A stretch of DNA of 64,000 nucleotides from Cyanobium sp. AMD-g (GTDB lineage: Bacteria; Cyanobacteriota; Cyanobacteriia; PCC-6307; Cyanobiaceae): NCBI RefSeq assembly GCF_024346395.1, contig NZ_JAGQCW010000001.1:558001-622000 (forward strand), read 5' to 3'. Shown piece after piece: positions 1 to 8,025 of the stretch. A program made the translations under genes and the position numbers. The notes below the pieces were generated by a model. That model was not told the origin of the DNA. It ran no database searches and saw only the letters and a list, made by a program, of their open reading frames with translations. How positions within the stretch are numbered: the first letter of the stretch is position 1; each line of letters starts with the position of its first letter.

Positions 1-1
1 G

Positions 2-1750
2 CGTGGCCCCGACGGGCCCCTGGAGTTCTTCATCGGCCAGGCCGTCGACATCTCCGCCGAGGTGGCAGCCCAGGGAGCCCTGACCAGGTCGGAGGAAACG
101 CTGCGCCGCATCCTGGATGAATGCAGTACGGGCCTGGCGCTGTGCGCTCCGGGAACGGGGACCATCCTGCAGGCCAATTCACATCTCTGCTCCGAACTCA
201 ACCTGACCCCAGCGGCGCTGAAGGGCAGGAGCCTGATGGATGTCGTCGGTGACCTGGAGCAGGTGTCGGCGGAGGATGCACGATCGCTCACCCCGATGAA
301 TGAGGCCCCGCTCAAGTCACTGCTGCATGGCGACATTGATTGTTACGGGGTGCGTGTGAACCTGCTGCGGGCCGGCTTCCTGAGGGGCTGGGGTGAGCTG
401 CAGCTCAGCAACCTCCGCGATGCCAGCGGAGCCGTGAGGCATGTGCTGGTGGAGCTCGATGACATCACCGAGGTCGTGTCCCAGACGGAGTATCTCCAGG
501 CCGCTGCCGCCGCGGGGGTGGTGGGCATCTGGGACTGGGACGTGCCGGCCAACGTCCTCACCTGGGATCCGGTGATGTACCGGCTCTACGGCCGCAAACC
601 GGGCGACTTCGCCGGCGCCTACCAGGCCTGGGCCGATGCGGTGCATCCGGAGGATCGGGCCTATGCGGAGGGGGAGATCCAGGCGGCCCTGCGCGGAAAG
701 CGGGAGTACGCCCCGCGCTTCCGGGTGATCTGGCCCGATGGCTCTGTGCACCACCTCCAGGCCATCTCCAACACCACCTACGACCGCGAGGGCCAGCCCC
801 TGCGCATGCTCGGAGTCAACTACGACGTGACGGAACTGGTGCAGACCCAGGAGCAGCTGGAGGCCGAACAGCACCGGCTCAGCGCCACCCTCGATGCCCT
901 GCTGGATCCACACTTGATGCTTGGCCCGGTTCGCGATGACGCGGGCTCCATCGTGGATCTGCGCATCCTGCGGGCCAACCCCGCCGCCGCCGCCTACAAC
1001 CACATGGCGCTGGAGGATTTTGTCGGGGCCAGTGTGCGGCAGTTCTGGCCTGAACATGTGGGCAATGGACTGTTCGATCGCTACCTGGAGGTGCTCAGCA
1101 ACGGCGCGCCGCTGGTGCTCGACGACTTCCCCTTTCACCATGCCCAGCAGGGCGGGCTCCGCCACTTTGACATCCGCGCCGTCAAGGTGTCCGAGGAGCT
1201 GAGCGTCACCTGGCGCGATGTGAGTGAGCGGATTGCGATGGAAGAGGCGCTGGCGCGCCGGGCCGCCACCGACAGCCTTACCACCCTGCTGAACCGTGAG
1301 GAGGTGTTCGCGCAGATGGGTCGGCTCCTGGCCGACGATCGGCGCCGGGGCGGGGAACTGGCCGTGCTCTTCTGCGACCTCGATCATTTCAAGGAGGTGA
1401 ACGACAGCTACGGCCACCAGGCCGGCGATGCGGTGCTCCAGGCCATGGCCAAGCGGATCCGCTCCTGCCTGAGGGGCTCGGATCTGGCCGCACGCATCGG
1501 TGGTGATGAGCTGATGGTGGTGCTGCCTGGCTTGCAGGGTCTCCCGGATGCGCTGACCATCGCAGAGAAGTTGCGCCGCCTGGCCAGCGAAGCGGTACCG
1601 ATCCCTCAGGGACTGGTGCACATCAGCGTCAGCGTCGGCGTGGCCCTGGCCTGTGCCGGTGAATCGCCGGACGAGCTGATCGCCCGGGCCGACACGGCGA
1701 TGTACACCGCCAAGCAGCAGGGCCGCGATCAGGTTGTGGCGGTCACCTGA
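2..1750 (+). CDS. PAS-domain diguanylate cyclase, 5' end outside the window
   Basis: The reading frame is open from the first codon of the window, and the residues before the GTG at 62 read like the end of a PAS/PAC domain, so the true start lies upstream. Counting from that GTG, at least two further PAS-like sensor domains follow (about 15-130 and 140-265), then a PAS-like segment (270-390) and a C-terminal GGDEF domain (400-560). The active-site motif is GGDEL (480-484), an accepted variant, and the metal-binding stretch CDLDHFKEVND is present. RGSD, five residues before GGDEL, fits the RxxD inhibitory site, so product inhibition by cyclic di-GMP is expected. No EAL domain is seen. It should make cyclic di-GMP from two GTP in response to an unknown signal. 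Confidence 0.93.
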   Translation, partial: RGPDGPLEFFIGQAVDISAEVAAQGALTRSEETLRRILDECSTGLALCAPGTGTILQANSHLCSELNLTPAALKGRSLMDVVGDLEQVSAEDARSLTPMNEAPLKSLLHGDIDCYGVRVNLLRAGFLRGWGELQLSNLRDASGAVRHVLVELDDITEVVSQTEYLQAAAAAGVVGIWDWDVPANVLTWDPVMYRLYGRKPGDFAGAYQAWADAVHPEDRAYAEGEIQAALRGKREYAPRFRVIWPDGSVHHLQAISNTTYDREGQPLRMLGVNYDVTELVQTQEQLEAEQHRLSATLDALLDPHLMLGPVRDDAGSIVDLRILRANPAAAAYNHMALEDFVGASVRQFWPEHVGNGLFDRYLEVLSNGAPLVLDDFPFHHAQQGGLRHFDIRAVKVSEELSVTWRDVSERIAMEEALARRAATDSLTTLLNREEVFAQMGRLLADDRRRGGELAVLFCDLDHFKEVNDSYGHQAGDAVLQAMAKRIRSCLRGSDLAARIGGDELMVVLPGLQGLPDALTIAEKLRRLASEAVPIPQGLVHISVSVGVALACAGESPDELIARADTAMYTAKQQGRDQVVAVT

Positions 1751-2083
1751 AGCGGCTTCAGCGCCCAGGGCGGCAGCGGCAGATGCAGGAGCGGCCGCAA
1801 GCCATGCCGGCTTGTCAGTCCCAACATATCTCTGGAAATGCATTGGCTCAGAGCTCACACTGGAGCTCCCGGAAGTAGCCCCAGAGCTGGCATCTGACAT
1901 CAATCCTTAGGCGCGCCCGTTCGTAGTGTCTGCAACCGATTTCACACCCATGCCTGGAATCCAGGCTCTCGCCATCAACATCATTCAACGTGAAGATACT
2001 GTTGATTTTCTATTGGCCAGATGGATCTTCTTCGGCAAGTACCGCTAAGGTGTCAAGTAGCCCGCCTGAGACTGGAGATCTAG
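1751..2083. other. Intergenic, no gene recognised
   Basis: Short open frames cross this stretch on both strands, but none has a credible start, ribosome site or recognisable protein pattern. The base composition becomes clearly richer in A+T after about 1920, marking the change from the cyclase to the next, differently composed gene. Confidence 0.5.
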
Positions 2084-2518
2084 ATGGCCGATCCCAAGAC
2101 AAAGCTAGAGCTATTGGCATCGACAGTTCAGGTTGTAAGTGTTGTATCCGGTGTGGTTATCAGTGTCCTGAGCTTCAACTCGACTAGGCTCAAAGAAGCC
2201 GAGGCTCGAAAGGTCGAGGCCGAGAGACCATTTCTCGAGCTTAGAAGGAAGACCTATCTCGACGCTGTGAAGACTGCGGCTGTACTCTCAACCCCTGAGG
2301 GGCGGAGTGCCGAAGAACTTGCGAAGGCAAAGCATCGGTTTCGTGAACTTTATGTTGCTGAGTTGACGATGGTTGAAGATGAGAGCGTTGAGCAGAAGAT
2401 GGTTTCATTGGCTGCTGCTGTTGACCCAGATCTTCGTCGTCTGAATCAAGGCCAACTAGCTGCCTTGGAGTTGGCCAAGGCACTCCGCGATAGCTTTACT
2501 ACGCACCAAGTCGAGTGA
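2084..2518 (+). CDS. Hypothetical protein with one N-terminal membrane helix
   Basis: A 144-residue protein starting at ATG with GGAG about ten bases upstream. Residues 14-33 (VQVVSVVSGVVISVLSFN) form a single predicted membrane helix, followed by a charged, mostly helical region rich in Glu, Lys, Arg and Ala that resembles a coiled coil (35-65). It resembles short membrane-anchored hypothetical proteins scattered through bacteria; I cannot assign a function. Its codon use is markedly less GC-rich than the upstream cyclase and it sits just outside the left repeat of the metal island, so it may be horizontally acquired. Confidence 0.7.
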   Translation: MADPKTKLELLASTVQVVSVVSGVVISVLSFNSTRLKEAEARKVEAERPFLELRRKTYLDAVKTAAVLSTPEGRSAEELAKAKHRFRELYVAELTMVEDESVEQKMVSLAAAVDPDLRRLNQGQLAALELAKALRDSFTTHQVE

Positions 2519-2872
2519 GCTACGTCACCGAGAATGGTATTGGCTGCAAAACCTACATTTCATCAGCATCTCAGCGAGTGATTCTTTCAGAGGATTGGGG
2601 TGGATGCCTTTCTGGCTGCAACATCCCCCAGCCCCCCCCCTGTTGAACCTGTACGCACGGCATGACGGGTTCATCCCGTGCCAACCCCTGCAGTGGCTGG
2701 CTTCGGCGTGCCTCCCCGGGGGGACCTTGCCGGGGAAACCACCAACACCCCGCAGAAAGACGCGGCGTTCCCCGTATCCATAGCGCCCTCGGCGTCGGCA
2801 GGAGACCACCCCCTTCCCAACCCGCCGTACGCCGTTCATCAATGGTTGTTCAGTCAGGGACATCGAACAGTT
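2519..2872. other. Intergenic next to left island boundary, GC-rich with inverted repeats
   Basis: No gene is recognised. From about 2590 the sequence is strongly GC-rich and contains hairpin-forming segments: one at 2655-2681 (listed separately) and one around 2717-2740 built from CCCCGG and CCGGGG arms. Overlapping open frames on both strands show no family pattern. Confidence 0.4.
2655..2681. repeat. Imperfect hairpin
   Basis: GCACGG, one mismatched base, ATGA, a five-base loop CGGGT, TCAT, one mismatched base, CCGTGC: a ten-pair stem with one C/C mismatch. There is no T-run on either side, so it is not a standard terminator. Purpose unknown. Confidence 0.45.
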
Positions 2873-2928
2873 CCTGAAAAGTCAATCGGGGCGACAGGAT
2901 TCGAACCTGCGACCTGGTGCTCCCAAAG
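2873..2928. repeat. Left attachment-site repeat: 3' fragment of tRNA-Pro
   Basis: These 56 bases match 12804-12859 with one difference (G for A at 2916). The matched part is the 3' portion of the tRNA-Pro(TGG) gene: anticodon loop, variable region, T arm, 3' acceptor strand and about a dozen bases of 3' flank. Beyond 2928 the rest of the tRNA is missing. A partial tRNA 3' end about 10 kb from the intact gene, on the side facing its 3' end, is what tyrosine-recombinase integration leaves behind. Confidence 0.8.
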
Positions 2929-3027
2929 ATCCCCGCGGAGCCAGTCAGATCGTCGGCTGCCGCGTCAGAACTGCCTTCATGACCGGCATGAACGGCACTG
3001 ATCGGGCAGAAACGGGTCGTTTGGTGC

Positions 3028-3551
3028 TCACTGCGTGAGTGAGACGGCTGCCGGCCTCCGCAAGGGTGATCCGTTCGCCAACTCAGTCTCCATCAGCCGT
3101 TCACGGAAGCAGGGTGGAGGATCAGCTATCCATGATGGTGGCCTGCGGAACGTCTTGTCGGGTAAGAGCCAGTCAACCCTGGTTGCCACCTTCATGGCCC
3201 AATACTGCCCATGCTCGATATCTTGAGGATGCTTGGTCCGAATCGCCCTTGCCTCAAAGCTGCAGCCAACGTGACGATCAAGAAACGTCTTGAAGGAGTT
3301 CGATACTACAAAAAAGTCTCCCAAGTGATAGAAGTTCTGCATGCTGACACTGCCACGAGGAGGTTGTCAAAATGAAAGACAAGACCATTCAAGAACGACG
3401 GAAGAGTCGAACGGCGACATCGATCATTCGGGCCGAATAGGCCAACGTCAGGAGTGCCTCCAATGGCGCCTTCGCGTTGTATGGTGCTGGATGACCGCAA
3501 GGGGACATGAGGCTGAATGTGGTCATTCTCGAGAATAGATTGGCCTGACAT
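3028..3551 (-). pseudogene. Broken Imm11/DUF1629-like immunity protein remnant (tentative)
   Basis: Two overlapping minus-strand frames join near 3306-3342. The first carries LPSFLNGLVFHFDNLLV and the second continues with YHLGDFFVVSNSFKTFLDRH. The FFVVS-x3-F pattern followed by a Phe-rich segment is typical of Imm11/DUF1629 proteins, which protect against contact-dependent toxins. I read it as a frameshifted remnant missing its N terminus. An ankyrin-repeat gene lies on the same strand upstream, which is common in toxin/immunity neighbourhoods. The family assignment rests on a short match and is weak. Confidence 0.3.
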
Positions 3552-3735
3552 TGCAGTCGGATCGTTGAATCAGTGCTTGCCTCTGAAGTGGGTGCTCCTG
3601 CAGCGATCAGCCAGCCATCGCCAACCAGCCTCGGTTCGCGACAATGATCGGAGTCTCGGCGAATACAGCAGATTTGGAGTTGACAGTTTTCCACTTCGCG
3701 CATCAACTCATGATATGGATGCTATCCGACGTTGC

Positions 3736-4281
3736 TCAGACCATTGATCCGCAGCCCATGTCACCAGGCGGGTCATAGGTGCCGTGCCAACCAATCAGCG
3801 TGCGTTCAAGCGAATCCACAAAGTAGCGTGAGCCAGCAGGAATCTTGACGACGCCGCCGCCATAGGCAACCAGCATCGTGTTGATTGCCTTTCGCTCTTG
3901 GGCTTCATCCCATAAGTTGCTACTTGGGAGCAGCTGGGGATCTCTTGGCGGACACCAGCACTCATCCTGATCCAGGCAAGCCCGCTGCAGGACGCTTGCC
4001 AACGCATGGTGTTGATGCCTTCTTGCAATATCAGCTGCACTCTCATTCTCATACGTGAGTGTCCCGATTGCCGAGCCAAGGCGAATCAGCTGGCGACAGG
4101 CTGCCTCATGACCGAAGCGCGCGGCCTGATGCAAAAAGGTCCATCCTGAAAATGGATTCACGTATCTGCTGCAGCCACTTGCGAACCGTGCTTCTGACTG
4201 CCAGAGGGTCAGAACATGCACCCAGTTTCCCCTTTTTGCCTCGGCGTAGGCACTCTCAACGGATTGTTGCTTCTTCTCCAC
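3736..4281 (-). CDS. Ankyrin-repeat protein
   Basis: A 181-residue soluble protein. Residues 46-85 (GWTFLHQAARFGHEAACRQL followed by a second helix and turn) match the ankyrin repeat pattern, and the next segment, with SAADIARRHQHHALASVL, looks like a second, degenerate repeat. The C-terminal third, with a CWCPP motif, is not recognised. Ankyrin repeats bind other proteins, so it may be an immunity or effector-associated factor, but no partner is intact nearby. Base composition is lower in GC than the core genes. It lies inside the tRNA-Pro-bounded island. Confidence 0.65.
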   Translation of the reverse strand: MEKKQQSVESAYAEAKRGNWVHVLTLWQSEARFASGCSRYVNPFSGWTFLHQAARFGHEAACRQLIRLGSAIGTLTYENESAADIARRHQHHALASVLQRACLDQDECWCPPRDPQLLPSSNLWDEAQERKAINTMLVAYGGGVVKIPAGSRYFVDSLERTLIGWHGTYDPPGDMGCGSMV

Positions 4282-4405
4282 GCCCCGGCTAGTTCAACAT
4301 GGCCATGAGAATTCTATGTGGCGCGTTGTCAGTCTTTCCCGGTTGGTCCATGCCACAGTTCTTCAGGGTTGAATGAGGGCGCGTCGTGACCTCTCCTGAG
4401 GTGGC

Positions 4406-4739
4406 ATGAACCAACGGCGCGCGGCGGTGGGTGTGATGGGTGCCGGAGAAGGCGCCTCCGCGGAGACGGTGACCCTGGCGGAGGCACTGGGGGAGTGCAT
4501 CAGGGCCAGGAGGTGGGTGCTGCTCACCGGTGGCCGCCCTGCGGGGGTGATGGCGGCGGCCAGCCGCGACGCGGTGCGGGTGGAGAGGCACCTGGTCGTG
4601 GGGGTGCTGCCCGATGAGAGGAACGGTGATGAGAGGCCGCGCACGACGGCTGGATCTGGCGGTGTTCACCGGTATGGGCAAGGGCCGCAACGTGAGCAAC
4701 GTGCTCAGTGCTCATGTGATGGTGGTCTGCGGGGGGGGG
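4406..4739 (+). pseudogene. TIGR00725-type Rossmann-fold protein, frameshifted and truncated
   Basis: The start (ATG with AGGTGG upstream) leads into RAAVGVMGAGEGAS and WVLLTGGRPAGVMAAASR, the signature of the TIGR00725 family, related to molybdenum-cofactor carrier and LOG-type proteins. After VVGVLPDERNGDERP the homology jumps by one base near 4635-4650 into another frame, giving LDLAVFTGMGKGRNVSNVL and VMVVCGGG. It stops at a run of nine G (4731-4739), where sequence from an opposite-strand oxidase gene begins. Roughly the last 40 residues of a normal family member are missing. Both lesions mark it as dead. Confidence 0.75.
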
Positions 4740-5080
4740 ATGTGGAGTCCATGGAAGTGCAGGTTGGTGGGCTGGTTGAGGCCATTGCGCAGGCGCAGGC
4801 GCACCGCATCGCCGGCGTTCACCTCCAGCAGCGGGCCGGGTGAGCGGCCGTTGTAAGTGAGCCGCTCGGCGGGGCCACCGGGAAGGGTCCCCCTCGTGGT
4901 CTGGGCCACCAGCTCCAGATCAGCGACGCCGCCACGGGAGAGCAGGTGGGCCGCACCGGCCGGCTGGGCCCGGGCGGCGGAGCGCTGCAACCGGTCCCAG
5001 AGAACCGGCCCGACCACGGCCGTGCCGAGGCCGGCGAGCCCCAGGCCGAGCACCTGCCGTCGCCGAAGAGGAGTGGTCAT
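4740..5080 (-). pseudogene. Multicopper oxidase, N-terminal fragment only
   Basis: The ATG at 5080 opens a twin-arginine signal (LRRRQVLGLGLAGLG), then the first cupredoxin domain of a multicopper oxidase: YNGRSPGPLLEVNAGDAVRL and the copper-ligand stretch NLHFHGLHIPP. The homology ends there, at the C9/G9 tract shared with the TIGR00725 fragment, and the frame stops at about residue 122. Intact copper oxidases of this type have three cupredoxin domains and about 450-500 residues, so over three quarters is lost, including most copper ligands. It lies 10 bases behind the DUF411 gene and would be cotranscribed from the MerR-type promoter at 5599-5629. The full enzyme would have oxidised Cu(I) in the periplasm. 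Confidence 0.85.
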
Positions 5081-5090
5081 GGTTGGGTCC

Positions 5091-5573
5091 CTATTGGGCG
5101 TGCTGGGAGAAGCTGCTGATGGCTCCGGTCCGCGTGAAGGCCATCACCGTGTACGCCTCTTTGCCGTAGGCCGATTCCATGCCTGGGGAGCCCAGGGGCA
5201 TCCCCGCCACGGGCGGCCGTTTCTGCAGCAGCCGTTTCACATCGGCAGCAGGGACGTGACCCTCAAGGGCAAAACCAGCGACTTCGGCGGTGTGGCATGA
5301 GGCCAGGCGGGCGGGGACCCCCAGGCGTCGCTTGATCACGGCGACATCCGCCACAACGACATCGCGCACAGCGAAGCCATTGGCGCGTATCTGCTGCACC
5401 CAGCGCTTGCAGCACACGCAACTCGCGGATCGGCAGGAGGTGACCGGCATCAGGGCTGGAGCACTGGCGCGTGCCGCGAGCGACCCGCCCCCTGAGACAA
5501 CGGCAGCAACAGCGCCGACCCCCAGCAGCAGGTCCAGGATCCGCGCATGACCGCGGAAGGGTGTCGCGTTCAT
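5091..5573 (-). CDS. DUF411 metal-binding protein
   Basis: A 160-residue exported protein with an N-terminal hydrophobic signal region (10-40). It shows the DUF411 pattern: Cys47, Cys52, Cys54 and Cys55 (SCRSASCVCCKRWV), then LASCHTAEVAG (Cys93), EGHVPAADVKRLL, and MPLGSPGME near 125-133. DUF411 proteins occur next to copper oxidases and efflux genes and are thought to bind Cu in the periplasm; the exact role is not settled. The ATG at 5573 sits about 20 bases past the expected transcription start of the MerR-type promoter. The gene leads an operon with the truncated oxidase. Confidence 0.88.
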   Translation of the reverse strand: MNATPFRGHARILDLLLGVGAVAAVVSGGGSLAARASAPALMPVTSCRSASCVCCKRWVQQIRANGFAVRDVVVADVAVIKRRLGVPARLASCHTAEVAGFALEGHVPAADVKRLLQKRPPVAGMPLGSPGMESAYGKEAYTVMAFTRTGAISSFSQHAQ

Positions 5574-5598
5574 GGCCTGCGATGGGGAGTTGTCTCCA

Positions 5599-5629
5599 CC
5601 GTAGAACCTCCACTTGAGTGGAGAGTCAA
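5599..5629 (-). promoter_or_regulatory. MerR-type promoter/operator driving the DUF411 operon
   Basis: On the minus strand: -35 TTGACT (5629-5624), a 19-base spacer (5623-5605) containing the perfect palindrome CTCCACT-CA-AGTGGAG, then -10 CTACGG (5604-5599). A 19-base spacer with a dyad centred in it is the hallmark of promoters activated by CueR/ZntR/MerR proteins. Very similar elements lie at 5680-5710 and 8833-8863. Confidence 0.85.
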
Positions 5630-5679
5630 GTCATGTACTGCGGCGATCTGTCGGCGCGAACCTGCTGCAGCCTTGGCCC

Positions 5680-5710
5680 TTGACTCTCCCGCCAAGTGGA
5701 GACCATACGG
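5680..5710 (+). promoter_or_regulatory. MerR-type promoter/operator driving the DUF305 gene
   Basis: -35 TTGACT (5680-5685), a 19-base spacer (5686-5704) with an imperfect dyad CTCCCGCCAAGTGGAG, and -10 ATACGG (5705-5710). It is divergent from the element at 5599-5629 and gives a transcription start just upstream of the ATG at 5734. This excludes the earlier possible starts of that open frame. Confidence 0.8.
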
Positions 5711-5733
5711 TGGGCCTTCGTGACCTTGCGGCC

Positions 5734-6453
5734 ATGCTTTTGTCTCGTTTCACCGCTCCCTTGCTCGGGCTGACTGCCGCCCTCTCCGTGGCGACCCCCG
5801 TCCTGGCCCAGATGCCCGCTGGCATGCATCACGACGGGCACCACGGCATGCCGGGCACGACCGCCCCGACCAGCGCCACCATGGACCATGCCGCCCACGC
5901 CCACGACGTGGGCCCGGCCGGTGCCACCTACGACCTGCGCTTCATCGATGGGATGGTGCAGCACCACACCGGCGCCCTGCGCATGAGCGAATTCGTCTTC
6001 AACATCGGCCAACCCGGCGTGGGCGCCCTTGGCAAGACGATCTGGCGCGATCAAGCCAACGAGATCCGGGCGATGGGCCTCTGGCGCAAGGCCTGGTATC
6101 CCCAGGCGCCCGTTTACCCGGTGGCGCTGGCCAAAGGCGGCGACCCCAATAGCCTCAGCGGCCTCACCCGCATGAGCCAGGCCCAGATCGATGGCATGCG
6201 CATGATGGGTGAGGGCCCCACCAGGGAGAACCGGGTAGTGTGGTTCCTCGAAGGGATGCTCGAGCACCACGGTGGCGCGCTGATGATGGCCCACGACGCC
6301 CTGGCAAAAAGCACCAATCCAACAATCCGGCGCTTCGCCAGGGGGGTGATCGTGGCCCAGCGCGCCGAGATCATCGAACTGCGTCGGATGCTGGCGGTGG
6401 AGGGCTTGCGCAAGCCGGAGTACAGCAAATATGACGCCCTGTTTGCTCTTTGA
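5734..6453 (+). CDS. DUF305 periplasmic metal-binding protein, CopM-like
   Basis: A 239-residue protein. The start was chosen because the frame upstream overlaps the promoter; from ATG 5734 a clean signal peptide follows (about 1-25, ending VLAQ). The region after it is His/Met-rich (MHHDGHHGMPG and similar). Two DUF305 halves follow: FIDGMVQHHTGALRMSEF (about 70-88) and FLEGMLEHHGGALMMAHDAL (about 171-190). DUF305 proteins such as Synechocystis CopM bind copper in the periplasm. MerR-type control and the divergent DUF411/oxidase operon support a copper-defence role. A deleted second copy lies at 7320-7690. Confidence 0.88.
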   Translation: MLLSRFTAPLLGLTAALSVATPVLAQMPAGMHHDGHHGMPGTTAPTSATMDHAAHAHDVGPAGATYDLRFIDGMVQHHTGALRMSEFVFNIGQPGVGALGKTIWRDQANEIRAMGLWRKAWYPQAPVYPVALAKGGDPNSLSGLTRMSQAQIDGMRMMGEGPTRENRVVWFLEGMLEHHGGALMMAHDALAKSTNPTIRRFARGVIVAQRAEIIELRRMLAVEGLRKPEYSKYDALFAL

Positions 6454-6865
6454 GCAGGACCAGATTGGGTCTAGGCGATCGTCAGACAGTGAGCAGATGA
6501 CGCCACATTCAAGTGACTATATGATCGGCTCATCTGACGTTCATAGCATGGCCCATCCAGAGGTGACTTAACCACAATGTGTGCCGTCAGGGATAGCCTC
6601 CCTGACGCATAGCCGACGTCGCGTCGCTGTGATCTCCTGGAAACGCCTGGGTTCAATGCTGGCCCGTTGGTCACGGACCCAGGTGTCGCCTTGGCTGGCA
6701 ACGTTGCTGCCGACTCCTGATACCCACTAAAAGCCTGATCCATCAAATGGGTGTGATGTGGCCCATCAATGATTAGCTCGTCACGTTGGGGCTCCATCGG
6801 TTGATGGAGCCCTCAGCCGCCTGGCGGCCTCCTGTGAGGTGATCCGCAGGGCGATTCGGGTGGAC
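6454..6865. other. Intergenic with a strong hairpin at 6789-6812
   Basis: No gene is recognised. At 6789-6798 and 6803-6812 the arms GGGCTCCATC and GATGGAGCCC form a perfect ten-pair stem with a GGTT loop. It lacks a following T-run, so it is either a weak terminator or an RNA-processing stem. Open frames here have no family pattern. Confidence 0.45.
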
Positions 6866-7235
6866 ATGATCGCAACGACCAACTTGATGGTGGTGGTGGG
6901 GCTGGTCAATCTCCAGGGGATGAGGATCCTCCAGATCGTTCAAGGTGGGCCTGACGACGAAAGCGGTGCGACACCAGACCGGCCTTTATCCCTATCTGGA
7001 GCTGCTGGTGGGGCTGGCCGTGCTGGCTGGCCAGGCCATCCCTCCGATCGGAGGGATGGCAACGTTGATGGGGTTGGAAGGCGCGATCTCGGTGATCCAG
7101 GCGGTCTACATCGACAAGCTCGATCTGAACTGCGCCTGCGTGGGCGGCAACAGTCGGACCCCGCTCGGTCTTGTCAGCGTTCTGGAGAACGTAGCGATGG
7201 TGGCGATGGGTCTATTGATGCTGAGCGGGACCTGA
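6866..7235 (+). pseudogene. MauE/DoxX-type membrane protein, probably frameshifted
   Basis: The downstream frame (GTG 6945 to 7235) encodes about 96 residues with three hydrophobic segments and the motif NCACVGGNSRTPLGLVSVLEN, a version of the Cys-containing motif of MauE-family redox-associated membrane proteins. The expected first helix is in the preceding frame from ATG 6866 (TTNLMVVVGLVNLQGM), with a stop just before the second frame opens. I read this as one four-helix gene with a one-base shift near 6920-6945. A truncated but functional protein from 6945 is possible. MauE-like proteins accompany heavy-metal genes elsewhere. Confidence 0.6.
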
Positions 7236-7319
7236 GACCGGTGCGCCGCTGCCATCCGATCAAGTCCCTGGCTTCCACCAAGGTGCCCGTCGTGAAAGTC
7301 TCTGCTCCTTCCCTTGGCG

Positions 7320-7690
7320 ATGCGCACCCCCAGCCAGCCACGGCTCGCCGCTCCTTGCCGCCCTTAACCATGGCGTGGGCCCCTCCGGTGCCAACGAGAG
7401 GACCTACAAGCAACAAACGCAGATTCCGTCGTTGCGCCCGGTATGGGGCCCTCGGAAAGACGATCTGGCGGTATCAAGACAACGAGATCCGGGCGATGGA
7501 ACGATGGCGAAAGATCCCGTCCCCCCAGGCGCCCGTTGATCCGGTACCCCTGGCCAAGAGCACCAAACCCACCGTCCGGCGCTTCCCCGGGGATTTGATC
7601 GTGGCCCAGCGCACTGAGAGCCTTGAACTACGCCGCATGCTGGCGGCCGATGGCCAGCGCAAGCCGGAGTACGGCAAAGATGACGCCCAT
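7320..7690 (+). pseudogene. Second DUF305 gene with internal deletion
   Basis: From about 7434 the frame encodes GALGKTIWRYQDNEIRAMER, then VDPVPLAKSTKPTVRRF and ESLELRRMLAADGQRKPEYG, each closely matching the intact DUF305 protein at 5734-6453. Compared with it, about 60 residues are missing between PVALAKG and ALAKSTNP, joined at a shared short CTGGC/AA sequence. Both His-His motifs are therefore lost. Degraded similarity to the upstream part (GTGGGCCC...GGTGCCA) is visible back to about 7360. This is a dead paralogue. Confidence 0.75.
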
Positions 7691-7755
7691 TTTTTGGTTG
7701 ATCAACGTCTCCTTAGACCGGCGGTAACAGACCCCAAGCATCTGAAGCGGCCAAG

Positions 7756-8020
7756 ATGAATCCGTCGACGGTCAACCAGGAACACTGCCATCACCACGGG
7801 CAGCACGACAGCCATGGAGCGCCAGGGAAAGGCCACGGCGGAAAGCGGATGGCCAAAGACCCGATCTGTGGCCTGCCGACAAGGCTGGAACGATCAAGAC
7901 CCTGCCGTTGGCGGAACAGAACGTGGCGATGGTGGGTGGTGGCCTTGAGTTCGCTGTCGGAGATCGTGAATTGCTCCTTGCTGCGTCGCTTCCCGGCAGC
8001 TTGATCAAGATGGCGGTGCT
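7756..8020 (+). pseudogene. Remnant of a copper P-type ATPase (tentative)
   Basis: ATG 7756 opens a His-rich segment (HCHHHGQHDSHG), then AKDPICGLP, which resembles the YHS-type DPVCGM motif at the N terminus of some copper-exporting P-type ATPases. In another frame the next bases encode DKAGTIKT and NVAMVGGGLEFAVGD, plausible decayed forms of the DKTGT phosphorylation motif and the VAMVGDGINDAPAL hinge motif. If so, the middle of the gene is deleted and it is frameshifted. The motifs are short, so the call is moderate, but the context of copper genes supports it. Confidence 0.5.
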
Positions 8021-8025
8021 GCCGG

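Noticed and set aside
317-1903. A 528-codon open frame on the minus strand opposite the diguanylate cyclase
   Set aside because: It is a shadow of the high-GC coding strand; its translation is His/Gly/Arg-rich with no domain, and the plus-strand GGDEF homology is unambiguous.
1990-2187. A 65-residue plus-strand frame before the membrane-anchored hypothetical gene
   Set aside because: It overlaps the better-supported ATG 2084 gene in another frame, has no ribosome site and shows no pattern.
2525-2863. A 112-residue minus-strand frame considered as a retron or group II intron piece
   Set aside because: No reverse-transcriptase motif and no intron domain V-like hairpin are present; only simple GC-rich inverted repeats.
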